In this document: positions 1 to 6,263 of the stretch, piece by piece
How positions within the stretch are numbered: the first letter of the stretch is position 1
Layout: each line of letters begins with the position of its first letter
Assembly (NCBI GenBank): GCA_938008865.1
Contig: CALLJA010000537.1
Location: 1 to 14,357, forward strand
Reading direction: 5' to 3'
Length of the DNA stretch: 14,357 nucleotides
From: an uncultured Anaerolineales bacterium
Lineage (GTDB): Bacteria > Chloroflexota > Anaerolineae > Anaerolineales > Villigracilaceae
Made by a program: the position numbers and the translations under genes
Notes under the pieces: generated by a model
What the model was told of the DNA's origin: nothing
The model's database searches: none
The model's input: only the letters and a program-made list of their open reading frames with translations

Positions 1-32
1 CAACCTTGTAAACAGGAAACCGACGCCTTTAA

Positions 33-61
33 TTGACGCTTATACCCCTTGCAAGTATAAT
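33..61 (+). promoter_or_regulatory. sigma70-type promoter of the PATAN-GTPase operon
   Basis: A -35 box TTGACG (33-38, 5 of 6 consensus bases) and a perfect -10 box TATAAT (56-61) are separated by exactly 17 bp. This predicts transcription start near base 68, about 38 nt before the ATG at 106. It is the best promoter match I found in the window and sits where the first complete gene needs one. The assignment is by consensus only. Confidence 0.8.
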
Positions 62-71
62 CTTCCTATCC

Positions 72-89
72 ACCCCTCGGTTGAGGGGT
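72..89 (+). other. 5'-UTR stem-loop
   Basis: ACCCCTC (72-78) pairs with GAGGGGT (83-89) around the loop GGTT, giving a 7-bp stem followed by TTATT. It lies immediately after the predicted transcription start (about 68) and before the ribosome binding site GAGG at 95-98. A hairpin at the extreme 5' end could protect the mRNA. It also resembles a weak attenuator or the terminator of an upstream gene outside the window, and the short U-run makes termination uncertain. Confidence 0.5.
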
Positions 90-105
90 TTATTGAGGCC
101 CTTCT

Positions 106-912
106 ATGGCGTTGCGCGGAAACTTACGCGATTTCACGATCACCCAACTGCTCAATCTGATTAACCTTGCCAGCAAAACGGGCACGCTCATTGTGGATGG
201 TCCCAACGAGCAGGCTTACGTTTCCTTCCGCGAAGGCAAACTGGCCTATGCCCGCATCGGCCACGAGGACGGCACGCTGGCGGCTGTGCTGCACCGCGCC
301 AACAAGTTGAGCGCCAACCAGTACCGCGCCATCGCCGAACGCGGCGGCAGCATGAGCGACAAGGAACTCGGCCTGCTGCTGATCAACGCAGGGTACGTCA
401 CGCAGGAGGATATCCTCCTCAACCTGCAGGGGTACTTCACCGAGATCATCCGCCGCCTGTTCACCTGGGTGGAGGGCATCTTCCGTTTCGAGGCCGACAT
501 GCTGGCCCCCGAGGACCGCATCAACGTGCGGCTCGACCTGGAGAACATCATCATCGAAGGCTCGCGCCAGTTGCGCGAATGGGAACAGTTGCAAGACGAG
601 ATCCCCAGCCTCGAGATGGCGCTCAAATTCACCGACCGCCCGCTAACCAATGTCAACCTAAATGTGGAAGAGTGGCGCGTGGTCAAGTTCATCAATCCCA
701 AGAACACCATGAAGCAGATCGCGGCGGCCTGCAAGATGAACGACCTGGAGATCCGCCGTATCGTGTACGGCCTGCTGCAAGCCGGGCTGGTGGAGATTGT
801 GCGGCCTGCGGGCGTAGTCACGCCGCCCAGCCCCAAGACGTACCCGACGCAGGACAAGAACGAACAGAAATCGCTGATCAACAAGTTGATCGGGCGCATC
901 CGCTCGATGTAA
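106..912 (+). CDS. PATAN/DUF4388 domain protein with C-terminal winged-helix-like region
   Basis: This is a 268-residue soluble protein. Residues 1-130 match the DUF4388 (PATAN) family: an opening GNLRDFTITQLLNLI, then a short beta segment (TGTLIVDG) and FREGKLAYA, followed by a helical part carrying LLINAGYVTQEDI. Proteins of this family occur in gliding, cyanobacterial and Chloroflexota signalling systems, often beside small GTPases or receivers, and are thought to be protein-interaction adaptors. Residues 185-233 (VVKFINPKNTMKQIAAACKM through YGLLQAGLVEIV) read like a winged helix of the kind that follows PATAN domains. The tail 235-268 is Pro-rich and then basic. The ATG has a GAGG ribosome binding site at 95-98, 7 nt upstream, and follows a strong promoter. 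The GTPase gene begins 24 bp downstream, so the two are probably co-expressed and may interact. The exact role is unknown. Confidence 0.82.
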   Translation: MALRGNLRDFTITQLLNLINLASKTGTLIVDGPNEQAYVSFREGKLAYARIGHEDGTLAAVLHRANKLSANQYRAIAERGGSMSDKELGLLLINAGYVTQEDILLNLQGYFTEIIRRLFTWVEGIFRFEADMLAPEDRINVRLDLENIIIEGSRQLREWEQLQDEIPSLEMALKFTDRPLTNVNLNVEEWRVVKFINPKNTMKQIAAACKMNDLEIRRIVYGLLQAGLVEIVRPAGVVTPPSPKTYPTQDKNEQKSLINKLIGRIRSM

Positions 913-936
913 TCACGGATAGAAGGAATCATATTT

Positions 937-1476
937 ATGCAAACGGTCAAAATGGTGGTAACAGGTCCCTTCAGCGCCGGCAAGACGGAGTTCATCCAGT
1001 CGGTCAGCGAGATCGATGTCGTCTCCACCGAGCGGAAGATCTCTTCCAGAGAAGAGCGCACCGTCAAGGACAACACGACGGTGGCCATGGACTTCGGCCG
1101 CATCACCGTGGACGAAGACTTGGTGCTGTACCTCTTCGGCACGCCCGGCCAGAAGCGATTCGACTTCATGTGGGAGATCCTCTCCGAGGGCATGCTCGGC
1201 TTCATTGTCATGGTCGACAGCACCCGCCCGGAGACCTTCCGCGAGGCGCGCTCAATTCTAGAGACCTTCCGCGCCTACGCGCCAACCCCTTATGTGGTGG
1301 CTGCCAACAAGCAGGACCGCGAAGACGCCTGGGACATCGAGGACATGCGTCATGCCCTGCGCCTGGATGCCAAGACCAAGCTCCTGCCCTGCGTGGCTAC
1401 CGACCGCAACATGGTCAAATCGACCCTTCTCGAATTGCTCTATAGCATCCTCGAGGAAATGGAAAGCGGAAAATAA
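937..1476 (+). CDS. Ras-like small GTPase, CvnD/conservon type (MglA-related)
   Basis: This is a 179-residue single-domain GTPase. Visible motifs are the P-loop GPFSAGKT (10-17), a switch I region with TT at 47-48 followed by VAMDFGRI, the G3 region LYLFGTPGQKRF (64-75), NKQD (124-127) for guanine recognition, and an ATD segment (164-166) at the G5 position. The usual G3 Asp is replaced and reads FGTPGQ. This, with the VSEID segment and MDFGRI, is typical of the CvnD proteins of actinobacterial conservons and related Chloroflexota GTPases, where the protein is a switch in a kinase/roadblock membrane complex. MglA is the better-known cousin, controlling polarity and gliding. A purine-rich AGAAGGA at 921-927 serves as the ribosome binding site. 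No Roadblock or DUF742 gene is present in the window; the PATAN protein immediately upstream is the obvious partner candidate. GTP binding is well supported, the cellular role is inferred. Confidence 0.88.
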   Translation: MQTVKMVVTGPFSAGKTEFIQSVSEIDVVSTERKISSREERTVKDNTTVAMDFGRITVDEDLVLYLFGTPGQKRFDFMWEILSEGMLGFIVMVDSTRPETFREARSILETFRAYAPTPYVVAANKQDREDAWDIEDMRHALRLDAKTKLLPCVATDRNMVKSTLLELLYSILEEMESGK

Positions 1477-1498
1477 CGGCCGAGGGTTTCGTAGCAGC

Positions 1499-2293
1499 GT
1501 GTCTTCCATCACCACCAATCAGGGAATTGTTCACTACGAGGTCTACGGCCGCGGAAGGCCGGTGATCCTTCTGCACGGCTGGCTGGGATCCTGGGGCCTG
1601 TGGCAGGAGACCATGGCCTTCCTAGGGGCGTTCTACCGCACCTACGCCCTGGATTTCTGGGGCTTTGGCGAATCGGGCAAAAAACGCGAAAGCTACGCGG
1701 TGGACGATTTCGTAGACCTGGTCAATCAGTTCATGGAACAGCTTGGCATTGCGCGCGCGCCGCTGGTGGGACACAGCATGGGCGGCACAGTCAGTCTGTC
1801 GGTCGCCATGCGCTACCCGGAGCGGGTCAGCAAGGTGGTGGTGGTCGGTTCGCCCATCGTCGGCTCGTCGCTAGCGCCGCTGCTTAAGATGTCGGGTTAT
1901 CGGCCTGTAGCCTTCCTGCTCTTCAACATGATGGGCCCCTTCCGCGCGTGGATGAAATACTATTACTCCCGCCAGATCTGCAGTGACCCGCGCTTCCCCG
2001 AAATGATGGACCGTGACCTTTCCAAGACGACCGTCGAGTCGTTCCTGCGCTCGATTGCCTCGCTGCGCCGCACCGACTTGCGCCCATCGCTGGGCCAGGT
2101 TCACATCCCCGCAATGGGCATGTATGGCGACCGCGACAAGATCGTCCATCCCATGCAATGGCAGCCCATGCTGGCAGGCATTCCGCAGTCGCAGATCGTG
2201 CGTTTTCCAAAGGCGGGCCATTTCTCCATGCTCGAAGAGCCGACCGAATTCAGCCAGAAACTCAAGGCTTTTCTGGATGAGCCTGTCTCATGA
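1499..2293 (+). CDS. alpha/beta hydrolase (paralogue A)
   Basis: This is a 264-residue alpha/beta hydrolase with a complete catalytic set: oxyanion-hole HGW (26-28), nucleophile elbow GHSMGG (91-96, Ser93), acid Asp213 in GDRD (210-213) and His241 in AGHF. A hydrophobic, Met- and aromatic-rich cap lies around residues 125-160. Substrate is not predictable; esterases, lipases and C-C hydrolases share this fold. I chose GTG at 1499 over longer in-frame extensions for two reasons: the extension would run through the GTPase gene, and the resulting N-terminus aligns residue for residue with the paralogue starting at 14092 (SIVHYE versus GIVHYE at the same distance from the start). A GAGGG at 1482-1486, 12 nt upstream, is a weak ribosome binding site. 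There is no signal peptide, so it is probably cytoplasmic. Its stop codon overlaps the next gene's ATG (ATGA, 2290-2293), implying translational coupling to the V4R protein. Confidence 0.87.
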   Translation: MSSITTNQGIVHYEVYGRGRPVILLHGWLGSWGLWQETMAFLGAFYRTYALDFWGFGESGKKRESYAVDDFVDLVNQFMEQLGIARAPLVGHSMGGTVSLSVAMRYPERVSKVVVVGSPIVGSSLAPLLKMSGYRPVAFLLFNMMGPFRAWMKYYYSRQICSDPRFPEMMDRDLSKTTVESFLRSIASLRRTDLRPSLGQVHIPAMGMYGDRDKIVHPMQWQPMLAGIPQSQIVRFPKAGHFSMLEEPTEFSQKLKAFLDEPVS

Positions 2294-2910
2294 GTGAAGG
2301 TTACTTTTATCCGCAGAAGATGGGGCGGATCATTCTGCAAGGAATGGAAGAGATCATCAGCCGCAACGGGGTGAATGCGGTCCTGAACCTGGCTTCGCAT
2401 GGCGAATACATTGGAAACTATCCGCCTGCCTCCCCTGAACGCAGCCTCCCTTTCAAGACCATCAGCGACATGCTCGCAGCCTTGGAGCAGGCCTACGGCC
2501 CGCGCGGCGGACGCGGACTGGCGCTGCGGGCGGGACGGGCGGTCTTCACCTACGGCCTGCGCGAGTACGGCTCCCAACTCGGGCTGACTGAGATGGCCTT
2601 CCGCCTGCTGCCGCTGCCCGCCAAACTGCATGTCGGCGCAAAAGCCTTTGCCGACCTCTTCAACCACCAGACCGACCAGACGGTGCGGCTGGAAGAGACC
2701 GATTCACACCTGTTTTGGCACATCGAGCGCTGCCCGCTATGCTGGGACCGCCACACCGAGGACCCGGTCTGCCACTTGGCAGTAGGCCTGCTGCAAGAAT
2801 CGCTCTACTGGCTGAGCGGCGGCAAAATCTTCAACGTGGAAGAGATCCAATGCATCGCGCGCGGCGACCCCGCCTGCACGATCAGCATCGAAAAAACACC
2901 CATTCCATAA
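2290..2910 (+). CDS. V4R (4-vinyl reductase type) domain protein
   Basis: This is a 206-residue soluble protein. The C-terminal half carries the V4R signature: a Cys-rich ERCPLCWDR (146-154), Cys161, a helix VGLLQESLYWLSGG, then the ending VEEIQCIARGDPACTISI with Cys188 and Cys196. V4R domains are small-molecule-binding folds found in BchJ-related proteins, in regulators sensing aromatic compounds, and in distant relatives of trafficking-complex subunits; several bind a metal through such Cys residues. Five Cys (148, 151, 161, 188, 196) could supply ligands here. The N-terminal half is helical with a MGRIILQGMEEI start and resembles the region preceding V4R in other family members. The gene overlaps the hydrolase by 4 bp and is the last of its operon, followed by a strong terminator. 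I read it as a ligand- or metal-binding sensor or chaperone, not as a demonstrated vinyl reductase. Bacteriochlorophyll genes are not seen here. Confidence 0.75.
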   Translation: MSEGYFYPQKMGRIILQGMEEIISRNGVNAVLNLASHGEYIGNYPPASPERSLPFKTISDMLAALEQAYGPRGGRGLALRAGRAVFTYGLREYGSQLGLTEMAFRLLPLPAKLHVGAKAFADLFNHQTDQTVRLEETDSHLFWHIERCPLCWDRHTEDPVCHLAVGLLQESLYWLSGGKIFNVEEIQCIARGDPACTISIEKTPIP

Positions 2911-2924
2911 TATTCATGAGGTTG

Positions 2925-2953
2925 CAAGGGCGGGGAAACCCGCTCTTGTTTAT
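2925..2953 (+). terminator. intrinsic terminator ending the PATAN-GTPase-hydrolase-V4R operon
   Basis: CAAGGGCGGG (2925-2934) pairs with CCCGCTCTTG (2939-2948) as a 10-bp stem with one G-U pair, closed by a GAAA (GNRA) tetraloop and followed by TTTAT. It lies 14 bp after the V4R stop codon. It is the only convincing intrinsic terminator in the window, and it separates the first gene group from the second. Confidence 0.82.
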
Positions 2954-2956
2954 AAT
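2951..2956 (+). promoter_or_regulatory. -10 element for a possibly leaderless transcript
   Basis: A perfect TATAAT lies only 6 nt before the ATG at 2963, so a start about 7 nt downstream would place the first transcribed base at or next to the initiation codon. No Shine-Dalgarno is visible upstream of that ATG, which fits a leaderless mRNA. The weak point is the -35: the nearest candidate, TTGCAA at 2922-2927, is 23 bp away instead of 17. The element also overlaps the U-tract of the terminator, so it may partly be that tract. Confidence 0.45.
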
Positions 2957-2962
2957 AAGTCC

Positions 2963-4240
2963 ATGCACAAGGTTATCCTGAATGCCCCGAAGATCATTGC
3001 GCCCTTCTGCGAGACGGCGCGCGAACTGCGCGTGCAGAACTCGCCGCTCTGGCTGCACCAGCGCAACCTGCTTGCGCCCTACGCGACCAGCGAGCAGGAG
3101 TTGCGCGCGGGCGAACGCCTACAGCCCACCCGCCAGCCCACCCTGGTGTACCGCGACAACCTGTTCTTCGATGAAGGCTACATCAAGACCTTTCTCAGCG
3201 AAGCAAGGAAGCGCAAGCACGCCTCACGCGCGGCTTTCTCGGTGAACGACCCCGCCTTCCGCGAACACGCCCTGCCTCTGTCCAATTCCTACACCCCCGC
3301 GGGTAGCGTCTATCTGGCCGACCTGTGGTACTACCCCAACGGCCCCGTAGCCGACGTGGAGCCGCTGGTCATCGACCTGCAGTCGCGCGAGATCGGCTAT
3401 TACCACGTCCCCACCTACATGGCCGACAAGAGCGGCGACCTGGTCTTCCAGGTGCCACTGCGCTGCCTGCTGGCCATCGACTCGTGGGTCCACATTTACA
3501 TCGCAGACGTGGTCTTTGGCCTGTTCGCACGCGGAGCGCGCTTCGAAAAACGCCTGGACGAAGATTGGGTATTCAAGGCGGGCATTCTGAGCAAGGCCGT
3601 CTATGAAGGCCGCCAGGTATTGGAATGCTCGGAACTGGTCAAGATCGGCAAGAACTGCGTCATCGACCCGAGCGCCACCATCCACGGGCCGACCACCATC
3701 GGCGATAATGTCACTGTCAACGCGGGCGCGGTCATCGAGAATTCGATCATCGGCAGCAACGTCAACGTTTCACAGGATGTGCAGATCATGCTCTCAGTGG
3801 TGGGCGACGGAACCTTCCTGCCCTTCCGCGCCGCGCTGTTCATGACCACCGTGATGGAAAACTCCATGATCGCGCAGAATACCTGCCTGCAAATGTGTGT
3901 GGTGGGACGCAATACCTTCATCGGCGCAGGCTCCACATTCACCGACTACAACCTGATCCCCGCCCCCATCCGCGCCATCGGCGGCGATGGCAAACTGGGT
4001 CTCTCCAACCGCCCGGTGATGGGCGGCTGCGTGGGTCACAACTGCCGTATCGGCGCAGGCATGCTGGTCTACCCTGCCCGCACCATCGAATCGGACGTGG
4101 TGCTAGCCGCCTCGAAGGAGCGCCGTATCATCGACCGCGACATCCGCTTCGAGGACAGCGACCACCACCGCATGAAGGCCGCCCACATGCACCAGACTCC
4201 CTACCATCCCCAGACCCATGTGGATACGGAGTCGTGGTAG
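2963..4240 (+). CDS. left-handed beta-helix (hexapeptide) sugar nucleotidyltransferase/acyltransferase-like protein
   Basis: This protein is 425 residues. Residues about 224-375 form a left-handed beta-helix of hexapeptide repeats (IGKNCVIDPSATI, TTIGDNVTVNAGAVI, SIIGSNVNVS, VVGRNTFIGAGSTF, GHNCRIGAGMLVYPA), the fold of GlmU C-terminal and LpxA/NeuD-type acyltransferases. An unusual stretch (275-312) rich in Met and Phe interrupts the coils. Residues 55-215 (VYRDNLFFDEGYIKTF; later WVHIYIADVVFGLF) recall the second half of a nucleotidyltransferase domain, but the N-terminal GxGTR-type nucleotide loop is not visible, so that half may be inactive. The C-terminal tail is His-rich (residues 401-419). 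I cannot name a substrate; a nucleotide-sugar or acyl-transfer role is possible. The ATG at 2963 has no Shine-Dalgarno and follows a TATAAT by 6 nt. The acyl-ACP reductase gene starts 2 bp after its stop, indicating tight coupling. Confidence 0.72.
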   Translation: MHKVILNAPKIIAPFCETARELRVQNSPLWLHQRNLLAPYATSEQELRAGERLQPTRQPTLVYRDNLFFDEGYIKTFLSEARKRKHASRAAFSVNDPAFREHALPLSNSYTPAGSVYLADLWYYPNGPVADVEPLVIDLQSREIGYYHVPTYMADKSGDLVFQVPLRCLLAIDSWVHIYIADVVFGLFARGARFEKRLDEDWVFKAGILSKAVYEGRQVLECSELVKIGKNCVIDPSATIHGPTTIGDNVTVNAGAVIENSIIGSNVNVSQDVQIMLSVVGDGTFLPFRAALFMTTVMENSMIAQNTCLQMCVVGRNTFIGAGSTFTDYNLIPAPIRAIGGDGKLGLSNRPVMGGCVGHNCRIGAGMLVYPARTIESDVVLAASKERRIIDRDIRFEDSDHHRMKAAHMHQTPYHPQTHVDTESW

Positions 4241-4242
4241 GC

Positions 4243-5328
4243 ATGGATTCGTTTGCTTTCATCATCCACCCCATCGACCCCAAGCGCGACGTCAGCCGAA
4301 AATTCCCCTTTCTAGGGAAGGTGCTGAACGAGCGCCAGATCGATTTCTTCTCCACCTACTTTCCGCCCGTTTACATCTCGGAGATCGAGGGCATCACCTC
4401 GCAGGCAAGCGGCAAGCAGATCAAGGGCTGGTTCATCGCCTGCCCGTTCACGCCGCGCCGCATGTTGGAATTGCCCGTAAACACGGTATATCGTAAAATT
4501 ATCCAGACCGGCCGCCTGGCCGAAAAACTGGGCGCCAACATCCTGGGCCTCGGCGCCTTCACCTCGGTGGTGGGCGACGCGGGCATCACCATCGCGGACC
4601 GTCTGACGGTTCCCGTTACGACGGGCGACTCCTACACGGTGGCACTGGCCGTCCAGGCCATCCGTGACGCCGCCCGCATCATGGACATTTCCATGAAAGA
4701 CGCCACCGTGGCGGTGGTTGGCGCGACTGGCGCGATCGGCCGCGTGTGCGCCGAACTGTTGGCCGGTGAGGCCGCCGAGTTGCTGCTCGTGGCCCGGGAC
4801 GAGAAAAAACTCGCAGAATTGCGGGAGCGGCTCCAGGTCCGCGCCAAAAGCAGGCTGGTAGCCAGCACGAAGATGGACGTCCTCTCGCGGGCGCAGTTGA
4901 TCCTGACCGTGACCAGCGCCATCCACGACATCATCCGCCCCGAGCATTTGCTGCCCGGCAGCGTGGTCTGCGACGTGGCCCGCCCCCGCGATGTTTCTGC
5001 AATGGTGGCCGCGGCGAGAAATGATATATTAGTGATTGACGGCGGAATGGTGGACGTGCCAGGCCCCGTGAATTTCCATTTTAACTTCGGTTTTCCGCAC
5101 GGGAAGGCGTACGCCTGCATGGCCGAAACCATGGCCCTTACGCTGGAAGGCCGTTTCGAGGACTATACCGTGGGCAAAGACATCACGGTTGAACGGGTCC
5201 AGGAAATAAATGTCATTGCCGAAAGGCACGGCTTTCGCTTGAGCGGTTTCCGTTCTTTTGAACAGGAAGTGACCGAAGAGCAGATCGAAACTGTGCGTAC
5301 GAACGCCCGAAGGGCGCGACGCAAATAG
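4243..5328 (+). CDS. long-chain acyl-ACP reductase (AAR)-like, aldehyde-forming
   Basis: This is a 361-residue homologue of cyanobacterial acyl-ACP reductase, which reduces acyl-ACP or acyl-CoA to a fatty aldehyde with NADPH through a Cys thioester. The Rossmann loop VVGATGAIGRVCAELL (158-173) corresponds to the GATGDIG loop of the Synechococcus enzyme. The block YACMAETMALTLEGRF (290-305) matches its catalytic ACFAESM region, with Cys292 as the likely thioester residue, and ITVERV followed by AERHGFR matches its ending. An N-terminal substrate domain holds ISEIEGITSQASGKQIKGW (45-63) and LGLGAFTSVVGD (101-112), as in the family. Length is close to the usual 340 residues. I set the start at ATG 4243, with GGAG at 4228-4231 upstream; the same frame is open further 5' but only within the preceding gene. 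No aldehyde-deformylating oxygenase is nearby, so alkane formation is not implied. The aldehyde could feed lipid or alcohol synthesis. Enzyme activity is inferred from motifs. Confidence 0.83.
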   Translation: MDSFAFIIHPIDPKRDVSRKFPFLGKVLNERQIDFFSTYFPPVYISEIEGITSQASGKQIKGWFIACPFTPRRMLELPVNTVYRKIIQTGRLAEKLGANILGLGAFTSVVGDAGITIADRLTVPVTTGDSYTVALAVQAIRDAARIMDISMKDATVAVVGATGAIGRVCAELLAGEAAELLLVARDEKKLAELRERLQVRAKSRLVASTKMDVLSRAQLILTVTSAIHDIIRPEHLLPGSVVCDVARPRDVSAMVAAARNDILVIDGGMVDVPGPVNFHFNFGFPHGKAYACMAETMALTLEGRFEDYTVGKDITVERVQEINVIAERHGFRLSGFRSFEQEVTEEQIETVRTNARRARRK

Positions 5329-5344
5329 GATTTTTGGAGGCCTT

Positions 5345-6247
5345 ATGGGAAATGCCCGCCTGCTGGTCGTAGAAGACGATATTGACATCGCCAATATGCT
5401 CAAGATCTACTTCACGGGGCTGCAGTACGAAGTGGATGTAGCTAATCGCGGCGCAGACGCCCTGGAGAAGACCAAGCATGTCCTGCCCCATTTGATCGTG
5501 CTGGACATCATGCTGCCCGACATCGACGGGTATGAAGTCTGCCGCAACCTGCGCACCAGCACCCGCACCAGCCACATCCCGGTCATCTTCCTGACCCAGA
5601 AGGACGAGCGCAGCGACAAATTGCAGGGCCTGGAACTGGGCGCGGACGATTACATCACCAAACCGTTCGATATCGAAGAACTCAAACTGCGCGTGATGGG
5701 CGCCATCCGCCGCTCAGAGCGCGAGAGTCTGACCGACCCGCGCTCGGGCCTGCCTGCCGGCCGCCTAATCGAAGAGCAATTGCGCCGCATCATCCGCGAG
5801 GAACGCTGGGCGCTGCTCGACATCCGCGTCAACAACTTCGACGCCTTCCGCGACGTGTACGGGTTCGTGGCCGGCGACGATGTGATGCGCTTCGCCGCCA
5901 TGCTGATCAGCGAGACCGTGGACGAGGCGGGGACCCCCTCCGATTTCATCGGTCATGCGGGCGGCGACAACTTCATTGTCATCACCCGCGACGAGACCGC
6001 CGCTGCCCTCAAGGGCCGCCTCAAGAGCCGCTTCGCGGAGGAGGTCTTGACGCACTACAACTTCATCGACCGCCAGCAGGGCTTCATCCAGGCCCCGCGG
6101 CCCGATGGCGGCATGGATAAGGTCCCGTTCATGACGCTTTCTGTTGGTGTGGTCTCGCCCAGCCAGCAGTCCTTCGCAGACATCCGCGAGATTACCGAAC
6201 TGGCTGCCGAGGCGCGCCGCCAGGACGCGAACTCGTCCGCCGCGTAA
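5345..6247 (+). CDS. response regulator: receiver plus degenerate GGDEF domain
   Basis: This protein is 300 residues. The receiver domain (about 5-122) is complete: acidic pocket EDD (10-12), phospho-acceptor Asp54, Thr84 and Lys106. Residues about 127-292 are a GGDEF-fold domain, visible from the conserved GDDVMRFAAML (177-187), HAGGDNFIVI (204-213) and MTLSVGVV (263-270). The signature reads GGDNF. The inhibitory-site Arg that normally precedes it (RxxD) is Thr197, and the metal-binding DxD region is replaced by RVNNF (161-165). On family knowledge it should not make cyclic-di-GMP; it may bind GTP or act as a protein interaction domain. A strong GGAGG ribosome binding site (5336-5340) sits only 4 nt before the ATG. 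The giant kinase gene begins 16 bp downstream, so this protein is its probable phosphorylation partner. Confidence 0.87.
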   Translation: MGNARLLVVEDDIDIANMLKIYFTGLQYEVDVANRGADALEKTKHVLPHLIVLDIMLPDIDGYEVCRNLRTSTRTSHIPVIFLTQKDERSDKLQGLELGADDYITKPFDIEELKLRVMGAIRRSERESLTDPRSGLPAGRLIEEQLRRIIREERWALLDIRVNNFDAFRDVYGFVAGDDVMRFAAMLISETVDEAGTPSDFIGHAGGDNFIVITRDETAAALKGRLKSRFAEEVLTHYNFIDRQQGFIQAPRPDGGMDKVPFMTLSVGVVSPSQQSFADIREITELAAEARRQDANSSAA

Positions 6248-6263
6248 GTGGTGAAATAGATCC

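Noticed and set aside
246..1223. 325-codon minus-strand open frame opposite the PATAN and GTPase genes
   Set aside because: It has low-complexity Ser/Arg-rich composition and is antisense to two well-supported genes, with no visible domain.
1292..1498. Longer N-terminus for hydrolase A
   Set aside because: The extension overlaps the GTPase gene, shows no domain, and would break the start-to-start alignment with the paralogue at 14092. GTG 1499 is preferred.
3895..4242. Longer N-terminus for the acyl-ACP reductase-like gene
   Set aside because: The extra residues are an Arg/His/Pro-rich out-of-frame reading of the beta-helix gene. ATG 4243 gives the family's expected length.
4303..4319. Inverted repeat TTCCC ... 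GGGAA
   Set aside because: It has only a 5-bp stem, lies inside the acyl-ACP reductase-like coding region, and has no U-tract or promoter context.
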